Positions 1-7,514 of a stretch of 64,000 nt of DNA are shown piece by piece. Position 1 is the stretch's first letter. Every line of letters starts with the position of its first letter. The DNA comes from Herbaspirillum sp. Sphag64. GTDB taxonomy: Bacteria > Pseudomonadota > Gammaproteobacteria > Burkholderiales > Burkholderiaceae_D. The position numbers and the translations under genes were made by a program. Location: the NCBI RefSeq assembly GCF_014192645.1, contig NZ_JACHYE010000014.1:30516-94515 (forward strand), read 5' to 3'. Under the pieces are notes generated by a model. That model was given only the letters and a program-made list of their open reading frames with translations. It was not told where the DNA came from and searched no databases.

Positions 1-749
1 GCGCGTGCCAGTTTGATCAGCAGATTTTCGTAGACGTGGCGAATATCTGCACGTGCAGCGATACGTATCAGGATCGTGCGGGCATTGGCAATATCGCTGC
101 GCACATGAGCACGCGTAACAGCGGCGGCTTCGTCACGCGAACTTGCCGCTTGTGTTGCCAGCTCGGCAAGCGCTGCATAGACCCGCGCGATGGCCTGGCG
201 CGCCGGGCCGAAACGATGGATACGCCATGCCGTCAGACCGAGCAGCGTGGCCCACGCGCAACCAGCAAAATAAATCAGGATGTGGCTGTCCTGCCACGGC
301 CACCATACGATGGGAAAATCCGCCAGAATCGCCGACACACCGGCTGCCAGCATCAGTACCAGCCCGGTCGCCGCACCATAGATCCGGGCAAAACCGGCAA
401 TGCCTGCACACAGCATGATGGCCAGCAAGCCCGCCAGATGACCGTCACCAGCAAGGCTTGCCGCAAATAACCCAGCGAGCGTCGAGGCCAGTGCAAAGCC
501 ACCCATCGATACCAGTCGGGCGCGATTGGAGCCCGCACTATCGGCCAGGCAAGTCAGGAAGGCACCCACCGCCGCCCAAGAAAACAAGGGGTTGTGCAGT
601 AATTCGCCCAACAGCAGCATGGTGCCGGCACCACAGGCTGCGCGTAAGCCCTCGGACAGACTAGCATGTCGCAATGGCAAGCCACGACCCCAGCGTAATA
701 GCGCCTGGATAGGACCGGGGGAGGGAGCAAGGGTAGAGCTCGGTGGCAT
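1..749 (-). CDS. FUSC-family inner-membrane protein, N-terminal part (runs off window start)
   Basis: One uninterrupted reading frame of 249 codons runs on the minus strand from an ATG at 749 to the edge of the window, so the C-terminal part is missing. The translation begins MPPSSTLAPS and has a cluster of hydrophobic segments (roughly residues 35-165) with Gly/Ala-rich helices, followed by an amphipathic, charged stretch with RVYAALAEL. This layout is typical of the aromatic-acid-efflux-like FUSC/YccS proteins, which carry several membrane helices followed by a large cytoplasmic helical part. The ribosome binding site at the chosen start is weak. It lies downstream of, and co-oriented with, the LysR gene. 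Family assignment is by topology and general resemblance, not by a diagnostic motif. Confidence 0.6.
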   Translation of the reverse strand, partial: MPPSSTLAPSPGPIQALLRWGRGLPLRHASLSEGLRAACGAGTMLLLGELLHNPLFSWAAVGAFLTCLADSAGSNRARLVSMGGFALASTLAGLFAASLAGDGHLAGLLAIMLCAGIAGFARIYGAATGLVLMLAAGVSAILADFPIVWWPWQDSHILIYFAGCAWATLLGLTAWRIHRFGPARQAIARVYAALAELATQAASSRDEAAAVTRAHVRSDIANARTILIRIAARADIRHVYENLLIKLAR

Positions 750-845
750 GCTGGCGGGCTGCTGGCGGCAGATGAGATGGAACGTTGGAATACGATCGAT
801 ACCGATCAATGCCACAGTATAGAAATTGCCCTGCAGTGCTGGTAT

Positions 846-869
846 GACTTAATTGCTGTGAATTAAGTC
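846..869. promoter_or_regulatory. Perfect inverted repeat upstream of the FUSC gene
   Basis: Two 9-base arms (GACTTAATT at 846-854 and AATTAAGTC at 861-869) flank a 6-base spacer. The repeat lies between the end of the LysR gene and the start of the membrane-protein gene, about 97 bases before the latter. No run of T follows it on either strand, so an operator is more likely than a terminator. The cognate protein is unknown. Confidence 0.5.
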
Positions 870-876
870 GTAAAAT

Positions 877-1779
877 TCATGATGGAAGACCGCCTGCGAA
901 TAATTCTTCACTCAATGTCAGCCAGGCTTTTGCCGCATGGGAGAGATAAGCCGGGCGCATCGCATAGGCTACCTGCCAGGGGACTTCTGGCTCCACTAGC
1001 CGAACCGCATGCAACTGGTCGCTGGCCAGGCGGCCGACAAACGGCTGCGGCAACAAAGCTACGCCCATGTCCGCCAATGCCATTCCGACCAGCCAATCCC
1101 ATTGACTGCTTTGTGCCACGATCTGCGGCGTAATGGCACATTGGCGGAACATATTACGCACACTGCGGGTGAGGCCGAATTCATTGTTTAGCAACAAGAG
1201 GGGCATCTCCGCCAATGCCTTGCAGGGCAGCGTCGCACGCTGCTTCTGGAAACGTCCGCGTCGCGCCACGGCCCAGATCGGATAACTTGCCACCGGCTGC
1301 AATGTCAATTCCAGTGCAGGGTCAGCCGGCAGGATAGTCATCCCGATCTCTAGCGCTCCTGTTGCTACTCGCTGTTCTATCTGCGGGCCGGTGTCTTCAT
1401 GCAAGGTCAAGGTGATATCGGGATGGCGTTCGCGGAAGGTCTTCAGTACCGGTGTGCAGAGGATATTGATCATGGGGGGAATGCCGATTTCCAGATGGCC
1501 CTGACGCAGGGTGCGGGTGTGATGCACTTCGCTGTTGAGACGCTGTACGCTGGCCAGAATCTGTTGCGCCTGGTCATAGACCACGCGTCCGGTATCGGTC
1601 AGCTCCAGATTGCGCCCATTGCGGATCAACAACGGCGAGGCAATCTCGTCTTCCAGCTGACGCACCATTTTGCTGACCGTTGATTGCGTCACATGTAATA
1701 AATCGGCGGCACGGCTAAAGCTGTTGAGTCGCACTGTTTCAGAGAAGTAACGTAGCGCACGGATATCCATGGAGTGCAT
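877..1779 (-). CDS. LysR-family transcriptional regulator
   Basis: A 300-residue protein with the LysR plan: an N-terminal winged helix-turn-helix (about residues 4-65, with the recognition segment around SRAADLLHVTQSTVSKMVRQLE) and a periplasmic-binding-protein-like effector domain (about 90-295). An alternative ATG nine bases further in gives MDIRALRYF, the usual beginning of this family, so the exact start is uncertain. The gene is divergent from the CoA-transferase at 1984, and the 204-base gap holds a symmetrical LysR-type box, so the regulator probably controls that gene and itself. Effector unknown. Confidence 0.9.
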   Translation of the reverse strand: MHSMDIRALRYFSETVRLNSFSRAADLLHVTQSTVSKMVRQLEDEIASPLLIRNGRNLELTDTGRVVYDQAQQILASVQRLNSEVHHTRTLRQGHLEIGIPPMINILCTPVLKTFRERHPDITLTLHEDTGPQIEQRVATGALEIGMTILPADPALELTLQPVASYPIWAVARRGRFQKQRATLPCKALAEMPLLLLNNEFGLTRSVRNMFRQCAITPQIVAQSSQWDWLVGMALADMGVALLPQPFVGRLASDQLHAVRLVEPEVPWQVAYAMRPAYLSHAAKAWLTLSEELFAGGLPS

Positions 1780-1847
1780 CCCGGAAGAAAAGGTAAGTAT
1801 TAAGGGGTGTGGGAAGTATGAATAAAAGGAATGAATGATCGCTGTTT

Positions 1848-1868
1848 AAATCATACTTCGCATGATTT
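1848..1868. promoter_or_regulatory. LysR-type operator in the divergent promoter
   Basis: AAATCAT (1848-1854) and ATGATTT (1862-1868) form a perfect 7-base inverted repeat around a 7-base spacer, containing the T-N11-A pattern of LysR boxes. A TATACT hexamer at 1877-1882 could be the -10 element of the CoA-transferase gene, which would place the box over the -35 position. Confidence 0.55.
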
Positions 1869-1983
1869 TGCGATTCTATACTTGATTCAAAAAACTGGCA
1901 GCCGCTCGGGTTGACCAGCCAGCCACAGAGCCAATCGATCTCATCTTGAAGAGCGTAAAACAGGAATAGGAGCAGGAGCAGCC

Positions 1984-3510
1984 ATGGAACGACATCCACA
2001 ACAGTCAGTATTGAGCCGTATTCCCCCCGCACTGGCCGACAGAGTCATGAGCGCCGAGCAGGCTGCGAATCTGTTTCGACATGGCATGACCGTGGGCCTC
2101 AGCGGTTTTACTCGCGCTGGTGATGCCAAGGCTTTACCGCAAGCACTGGCCGAGCGTGCAACAGCCATTAAAGGCACCACAGGTGAACCGTTTCAGCTCA
2201 CCGTCATTACTGGCGCTTCACTGGGCAATGGCAGTGATGCATTGATGGCGCAGGCTGGCTTGCTGGCACGTCGTCTGCCATTTCAGGTTGATAACGTATT
2301 GCGTAAAAAAATCAATGCCGGTGAAGTCATGTTTATTGACCAGCATCTGTCGGAGACGGTTGAGCAATTGCGCTCCCAATGCCCTGCTGCCATCGATATC
2401 GCCGTGATTGAAGCGGCTGCGATTACCGAAGAGGGCATCATCCCGACCATGTCGGTTGGTAACTCTGCCAGTTTCGTGGAACAGGCCCGACAAGTCATTA
2501 TTGAGCTCAATACCAGCGTGCCGCTGGAGTTGTGCGGACTGCATGATGTCTATTTGCCAGAGGTCCGGCCTGCACGTCAGCCCATTGCGCTGACCCGTCC
2601 TGATCAGCGGATTGGCAGCAGTACGATTGCGATCGATCCACGACGCATCGTTGCCATTGTCGCCACCAACAAGCCGGATAGCCCTTCGACTATCTTGCCC
2701 GCCGATGCCGAAACCGATGCAATCGCTACGCATGTGATTGCGTTTCTCGAAGGCGAAGTCCGAGCTGGACGTCTGCCGACCAATCTGGCGCCATTGCAGG
2801 CGGGTATCGGCACCATCGCCAATGCCGTCCTGCATGGCTTGATTGACTCTTCATTCCGCGATCTGACGATGTATTCCGAGGTACTGCAAGATAGCGCCAT
2901 CGAGTTACTGGACTCTGGCCAACTGGCGTTTGCGTCGGCCTCCTCGATCACGCTTTCTGAAGCGATGAATGCGCATTTTTTGCGTAACATTGAGCGTTAC
3001 CGTTCACGCTTGGTGTTGCGTCCGCAAGAGATCAGCAATCATCCGGAGCTGGTGCGCCGGCTCGGCATCATTGCACTCAATACCGCGCTAGAGTTTGATA
3101 TTTACGGCAATGTCAATTCCACCCATGTTGGTGGTACGCACATGATGAATGGCATCGGCGGCTCGGGGGATTTTGCGCGCAATGCGCAGATTTCCATTTT
3201 CGTGACCAAGGCAACTGCCAAGGATGGTGATATCTCGAGCGTTGTACCCATGGTGTCGCATGTTGATCATACCGAGCATGATGTTGATGTGCTGGTGACC
3301 GAATTCGGTCTCGCTGATTTGCGCGGACTGGCCCCGCGTGAACGTGCACCGTTGATCATCGAGCACTGCGTCCATCCTGACTATCGGCCCGCCTTGCGCG
3401 ACTACTTTGCACGCGCCTGCACACAGGGTGGCCATACACCGCATGTCATGGCCGAAGCCTTGTCCTGGCACGTCAACTACAGCGTAACCAAGCGTATGCG
3501 AGTGGCCTGA
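1984..3510 (+). CDS. Acetyl-CoA hydrolase/transferase family CoA-transferase (succinyl-CoA:acetate or propionyl-CoA:succinate type)
   Basis: 508 residues, the normal length of class I CoA-transferases of the AarC/ScpC group. The segment TMYSEVLQD near residue 300 carries the glutamate that forms the glutamyl-CoA thioester in this family, and the C-terminal signature GGSGDFARNA followed by VTEFGLADLRG is present. The enzyme moves CoA between acyl-CoA esters and a free acid such as acetate, propionate or succinate; the exact pair cannot be told from sequence. The ATG is preceded by AGGAGCAGGAG. It is a single-gene unit, divergent from a LysR regulator with an operator between them, which suggests substrate-inducible carboxylate use. 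Confidence 0.88.
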   Translation: MERHPQQSVLSRIPPALADRVMSAEQAANLFRHGMTVGLSGFTRAGDAKALPQALAERATAIKGTTGEPFQLTVITGASLGNGSDALMAQAGLLARRLPFQVDNVLRKKINAGEVMFIDQHLSETVEQLRSQCPAAIDIAVIEAAAITEEGIIPTMSVGNSASFVEQARQVIIELNTSVPLELCGLHDVYLPEVRPARQPIALTRPDQRIGSSTIAIDPRRIVAIVATNKPDSPSTILPADAETDAIATHVIAFLEGEVRAGRLPTNLAPLQAGIGTIANAVLHGLIDSSFRDLTMYSEVLQDSAIELLDSGQLAFASASSITLSEAMNAHFLRNIERYRSRLVLRPQEISNHPELVRRLGIIALNTALEFDIYGNVNSTHVGGTHMMNGIGGSGDFARNAQISIFVTKATAKDGDISSVVPMVSHVDHTEHDVDVLVTEFGLADLRGLAPRERAPLIIEHCVHPDYRPALRDYFARACTQGGHTPHVMAEALSWHVNYSVTKRMRVA

Positions 3511-3719
3511 TTAGTTTTTCTATTTAACAAACCGGGAAGGATTTTTCGCCGCGTTGCTGTTTGTTGACCATACGATATTTGCATCGAGAAAATATTAGCG
3601 ATTTGAAATTGGTTATGAGAGGATGACCTGAGTCGGCAGAGCCATATTGTTTCATTTTCAGGAAGTCGCTTCCTCTGCATAAAAGTCAGTAAAAGACAGG
3701 AAAGGAGCGTCAGGTTTCC

Positions 3720-4103
3720 ATGACCAGCAACGCATTGACCATCCTGGTTGTTGATGACGATGAAGGCTTGCTGATGCTGGCGTGTCGTCACTTGCAGCGC
3801 CGTGGTTTCTCTGTCAGTGGTGCGCTCAGTATCGAACAGGCACGCGCCTTGCTCGATAACAGTTATTTTGATCTGTTGGTGATTGATTATCAGCTCGATA
3901 GCAATATGACCGGGCTCGATTTCTATGCTGAACTGCGCGCGCAGGGACGTGATATTCCAGCGATCATGTGCAGCGGCTTTTCGGATGAAGCGCATGCTAA
4001 TGAGGCCCGGCAGCAAGGCATTACGGAGATTTTATCCAAGACCGAAGACTATCTGGACAAACTGCCGCAACAGATCATGCACATGTTGCAGCCGCCCGGC
4101 TGA
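3720..4103 (+). CDS. Single-domain response regulator (CheY-like receiver)
   Basis: A 127-residue protein consisting only of a receiver domain. The acidic pocket is visible as VVDDDE (Asp 12-14), the phosphoacceptor is Asp56 in LVIDYQL, the switch serine is Ser85 in CSGFS, and the conserved lysine is Lys107 in LSKTED. No output domain follows, so it should act by protein-protein contact like CheY or as a phosphorelay intermediate. AAAGGAGCG stands before the ATG. No histidine kinase is adjacent; the next signalling gene is the GGDEF-EAL protein 700 bases downstream. Its partner kinase is unknown. Confidence 0.88.
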   Translation: MTSNALTILVVDDDEGLLMLACRHLQRRGFSVSGALSIEQARALLDNSYFDLLVIDYQLDSNMTGLDFYAELRAQGRDIPAIMCSGFSDEAHANEARQQGITEILSKTEDYLDKLPQQIMHMLQPPG

Positions 4104-4236
4104 TTAAAGCAGCTTCGTCGAAAACATCATCAGGAGCAGCGCTGTCTTAACCCGTCCCCCGCCTCGGTGTGCTACGATGCCGCCCCTTGATGGCACTCGC
4201 CATCCTCCTTTGTCCCCGTCTTGTTTAATTTGTCGC

Positions 4237-4533
4237 ATGTTGAAACAGTTTTTGATTGAGAGCCCAAAGGACACCGGTGATGACCGCGTGAGCTTCCTTA
4301 TTCGTAGCAATGGCACCGTGTTACCTGGCTTTGTGGCGCGCAAGAGTCTAATTGCCGTGGGTGGGCTGACCAGCAACAATATCGTCGCGCTGTACACAGA
4401 ACATCGGCCGCGCATCGCCGAGGCGGTCAAGCGCAAGCTGGCGCAGGGCAAACTGGTGCCCTATATCGTCTTGACCCAGGAAGATCTGGAAGCGGCTGCG
4501 CCACCCGCACCCGTAGCAGCAAGTACAACTTGA
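4237..4533 (+). CDS. Small conserved-type hypothetical protein, DUF1488-like topology
   Basis: 98 residues if started at the ATG at 4237 (MLKQFLIESP); an upstream in-frame ATG at 4177 would add 20 residues of Pro/Ser-rich sequence that looks non-coding. The body reads as beta strands (VSFLIRSNGTVLPGFVARKSL) followed by a helix (RPRIAEAVKRKLAQGK) and a strand (YIVLTQEDL), then a short Ala/Pro tail. This resembles small stand-alone proteins of the DUF1488 type, but no diagnostic motif was recognised and the link is weak. Neither start has a good ribosome binding site. Function unknown. Confidence 0.5.
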   Translation: MLKQFLIESPKDTGDDRVSFLIRSNGTVLPGFVARKSLIAVGGLTSNNIVALYTEHRPRIAEAVKRKLAQGKLVPYIVLTQEDLEAAAPPAPVAASTT

Positions 4534-4796
4534 TGTCAGGCAACAAGATTAATGTTTGAATTGCGGGGTTTTTTGCGCAAACCGCGCCCGTTCTCCGGGC
4601 GGCATGCTACTCTACCGCCTGCATAAAAATCACCATAAAAAATAGTGTTGGTAGAAGACAGGCAATATAAATAAATTGCCACGCGGATATTTCCGGATAC
4701 CGGAAAATTCATTGATGACGGAGACACAGGCAGTATTGACGCACACCGCAGCCGCTCACCCCTGACCGGCGCCGCAGCGTACCGGTCCTGCCTGAC

Positions 4797-7007
4797 ATGG
4801 ACATGACTTTGAGAGCATTGCAAAGACGCCTATCGTATGTGGCAGTCGCCGCACAGTCGCGCTACCGACGTCTGTCGCCGCAACGGCTTGCGCAGCGTAC
4901 TCTGCGTTCCAGTGTACAGCCACCACCAGTCAGCTTGCCGGCACAGCCGGGAGGTGGCGTTGACTATCTGATGCAACAATCGCTGATTGGTGTCTACCTG
5001 CTCGACGGCAGCGGCCATATCGTGCAGGCCAACGACAAGATGGCGCAGATGCTTGGGCTCAATCATGGCGATGCCTTGCAGGGTATGGCATTACATGAGC
5101 TGATAGCTGCCGACGATCTGGCGGCGGTTGAACATCAGCACCATCAACGTTTATTAAAACAACAACAGCAGGTGAGCTATAGCTGCCGGTTACAGCGTCA
5201 GGACGGCAGCCAGCGCTGGGTACAGGTGCAGGGTAGCGTCTGTGAAGACTGGCGCCCGGGTCTGGAAGGTGCGACCTTGCTGGTGGAAATGCTGCTTGAT
5301 GTGAACCGTCAGGTGCAGTCCGAATGGCAATCCCGGCTGGCCGATCGGGTGTTTGAGTCAACCAGTGAAGGCATTCTGATTACGGATCAGGAATTTCGTA
5401 TTCTGGCAGTTAATCCGGCCTTTACCCGGATCACCGGTTATCGTGTTGAAGAAGCCATGGGCAAGCGCTCACGCATGCTCACCGGACCGGCAGCGCAGGC
5501 CGAGATCAACCGCGGCATGCTGCAACGGCTGGCGGCTGATGGTCATTGGCAGGGCGAAATGCGGGACCGGCGCAAGGATGGCAACTGGTATCCGGCCTGG
5601 CTGGCGATCTCGGCAATTCGTGACCCTGAGCATGGTATCTCACACTACGTCGGCGTGTTTACCGACAACACCATTCGCAAGGAAGCCGAAACCAAACTCG
5701 CCTTTCTCGCCGATCACGATAGTCTGACCGGACTGCAGAATCGCAGCAGTCTCATGCGATCGCTGTCGGAGCAGATCGCGCAAGCGCGGGAGCGGGGTGA
5801 GCGACTGGGCGTGTTTTTCATCGATCTGGATCGCTTCAAGACCGTCAATGACACGCTCGGGCATCACGCGGGTGATCAGTTGCTGGTCGCTGCTGCCGAG
5901 CGCTTGCGCCAGCAATTGCGACCTACCGATGTGCTGGCGCGTTTTGGCGGGGATGAATTTGTGGTGGTCCTGCATGGTTCGCCACCACAGGAAATGATCG
6001 CGACGCTGGCACAGCGACTCATCAACAGCATTGCCCAGCCCTTCGTGATTGATGGGCATGAGATGTTCATCAGCGCCAGCATCGGCAGCGCAGCCTTTCC
6101 TGAGCATGGCGATGACGCTGTCAGTATCCTGAAAAATGCCGACATTGCCATGTATCGTGCCAAGGATGGTGGCAAGAATGCCTTCCAGTTATTTAATCAG
6201 GAAATGAGCCAGCACGCGCTGGAGCAGATGCTGCTGGAAAACAGTTTGCGCCATGCGGTTGAGCGCAAGGAATTTGAGCTCTTCTATCAGCCACAGTTTG
6301 CGGCAAACGATGGCACGGTCTGTGGCGTCGAGGCCCTGGTGCGCTGGCGTCATCCCACCCGTGGACTGGTCGCGCCGGGCATGTTTATCACGCTCGCGGA
6401 ACAGACTGGTCTGATCGTGCCGCTGGGTGCCTGGGTGCTGCGCGAAGCGTGTCGTCAGGGCAAAATGTGGCTGGATCGGGGTTATCACTTCGGCCGGATT
6501 GCTGTGAATCTGTCGCCACGTCAGTTTTCTGCCGGGGATCTGTTGCGCACCATCGATGATGCGCTGGCCGAAAGTGGTTTGCCTTCGACCATGCTGGAGC
6601 TGGAAATCACCGAGGGTGCCATCATGCAGAATCCACAGGATGCTGCAGTGCTGCTTAAACGCATGCGACGCCTGGGGGTGAGTATTTCGGTCGATGATTT
6701 CGGTACCGGCTATTCGTCGTTGGCCAGTCTCAAGCAATATCCGCTGGATACGCTCAAGATTGATCGCAGTTTCATTCAAGGTATTCCCCATGATGGTCAC
6801 GACACCGCGCTGACTGAGGCGATCATTGCGATTGCGCATAAACTGCAGTTGCGGGTAGTGGCCGAAGGGGTGGAGTTGCCAGAGCAGCAACGCTTCCTGC
6901 AGGAGGTTGGCTGCGATGTCGTGCAAGGTTACCTGCACGCACAAGCCTTGCCCGCGAGCGAAATCGAGAGTCGCTGGTATCTTGGCGGGAATCAGGCGGA
7001 GAGCTGA
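4797..7007 (+). CDS. PAS-PAS-GGDEF-EAL cyclic di-GMP signalling protein
   Basis: 736 residues without an obvious membrane anchor. Two PAS domains (about 55-175 and 185-305, the second ending in FTDNTIRKEAETKL) precede a GGDEF domain with an intact GGDEF at 384-388 and an inhibitory-site RxxD (RPTD, 375-378) five residues before it. The EAL domain follows with EALVRW at 512, ELEITEG, DDFGTGYSSL and TLKIDRSF, the residues expected for catalysis. Both synthesis and breakdown of c-di-GMP therefore look possible; the direction in vivo presumably depends on the PAS input. The gene appears monocistronic, and its start (ATGGACATG) has a poor ribosome binding site. Confidence 0.92.
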   Translation: MDMTLRALQRRLSYVAVAAQSRYRRLSPQRLAQRTLRSSVQPPPVSLPAQPGGGVDYLMQQSLIGVYLLDGSGHIVQANDKMAQMLGLNHGDALQGMALHELIAADDLAAVEHQHHQRLLKQQQQVSYSCRLQRQDGSQRWVQVQGSVCEDWRPGLEGATLLVEMLLDVNRQVQSEWQSRLADRVFESTSEGILITDQEFRILAVNPAFTRITGYRVEEAMGKRSRMLTGPAAQAEINRGMLQRLAADGHWQGEMRDRRKDGNWYPAWLAISAIRDPEHGISHYVGVFTDNTIRKEAETKLAFLADHDSLTGLQNRSSLMRSLSEQIAQARERGERLGVFFIDLDRFKTVNDTLGHHAGDQLLVAAAERLRQQLRPTDVLARFGGDEFVVVLHGSPPQEMIATLAQRLINSIAQPFVIDGHEMFISASIGSAAFPEHGDDAVSILKNADIAMYRAKDGGKNAFQLFNQEMSQHALEQMLLENSLRHAVERKEFELFYQPQFAANDGTVCGVEALVRWRHPTRGLVAPGMFITLAEQTGLIVPLGAWVLREACRQGKMWLDRGYHFGRIAVNLSPRQFSAGDLLRTIDDALAESGLPSTMLELEITEGAIMQNPQDAAVLLKRMRRLGVSISVDDFGTGYSSLASLKQYPLDTLKIDRSFIQGIPHDGHDTALTEAIIAIAHKLQLRVVAEGVELPEQQRFLQEVGCDVVQGYLHAQALPASEIESRWYLGGNQAES

Positions 7008-7129
7008 TTGTTGTTGCTTCTTCGTCTGCTTTGTTTATGCAGTTTTTATGCCGCCACCTGATCTTTTTAGACTAGCTTGATGCCACCACGGATAAGCTGA
7101 GCTCTCCCAATCAACGTCACGGGCGCATC

Positions 7130-7489
7130 ATGAAACAGATCACTTGGAAAGCATGTTCGGCACTGATACATCAATGTCTGTTCCCGCAGATCATGCCGGG
7201 ATCCTCCGCCGCTGTCATGCGTCATCCGAATGCAAACGCGTCGCTCAGCGACACGCGTGAACAGACCATGCTCATTACCGTCGATCGTGCCGATGTCACG
7301 CATCTGCGTCAGGTCATCATGCAAAGCTGCGGGTCCAGTGTGAATCTGATGCGCCTGTCACCGCTCGATCATGCGCGGCGCATGCAGTTACGTCTGTCGG
7401 TGCCATTGTTTGCCATCTCAACCCTGATTGATGCGGTGATGTCAGCGCTTCCGCAGGCCGAGTTCGGCCTGCCGGGCACCGCCCACTAA
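7130..7489 (+). CDS. Hypothetical protein
   Basis: 119 residues with no recognised family. The N-terminal third (MKQITWKACSALIHQCLF) is unlike the rest, and the second half, from about residue 47 (MLITVDRADVTHLRQVIMQSCG), alternates strand and helix in a way reminiscent of ACT-like or ferredoxin-like small folds. A shorter start at that internal methionine is possible. It sits between the c-di-GMP protein and the convergent PepSY oxidoreductase. Coding potential is supported mainly by codon pattern and length. Confidence 0.45.
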   Translation: MKQITWKACSALIHQCLFPQIMPGSSAAVMRHPNANASLSDTREQTMLITVDRADVTHLRQVIMQSCGSSVNLMRLSPLDHARRMQLRLSVPLFAISTLIDAVMSALPQAEFGLPGTAH

Positions 7490-7514
7490 TTAGTCTTCAC
7501 CACCGCAGTACGCA

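Noticed and set aside
1..470. Short frames on both strands at the window start, including 36-470 on the plus strand
   Set aside because: They are shadows of the single minus-strand FUSC frame that stays open from 749 to the window edge; I considered and rejected a frameshifted pseudogene because no stop interrupts that frame.
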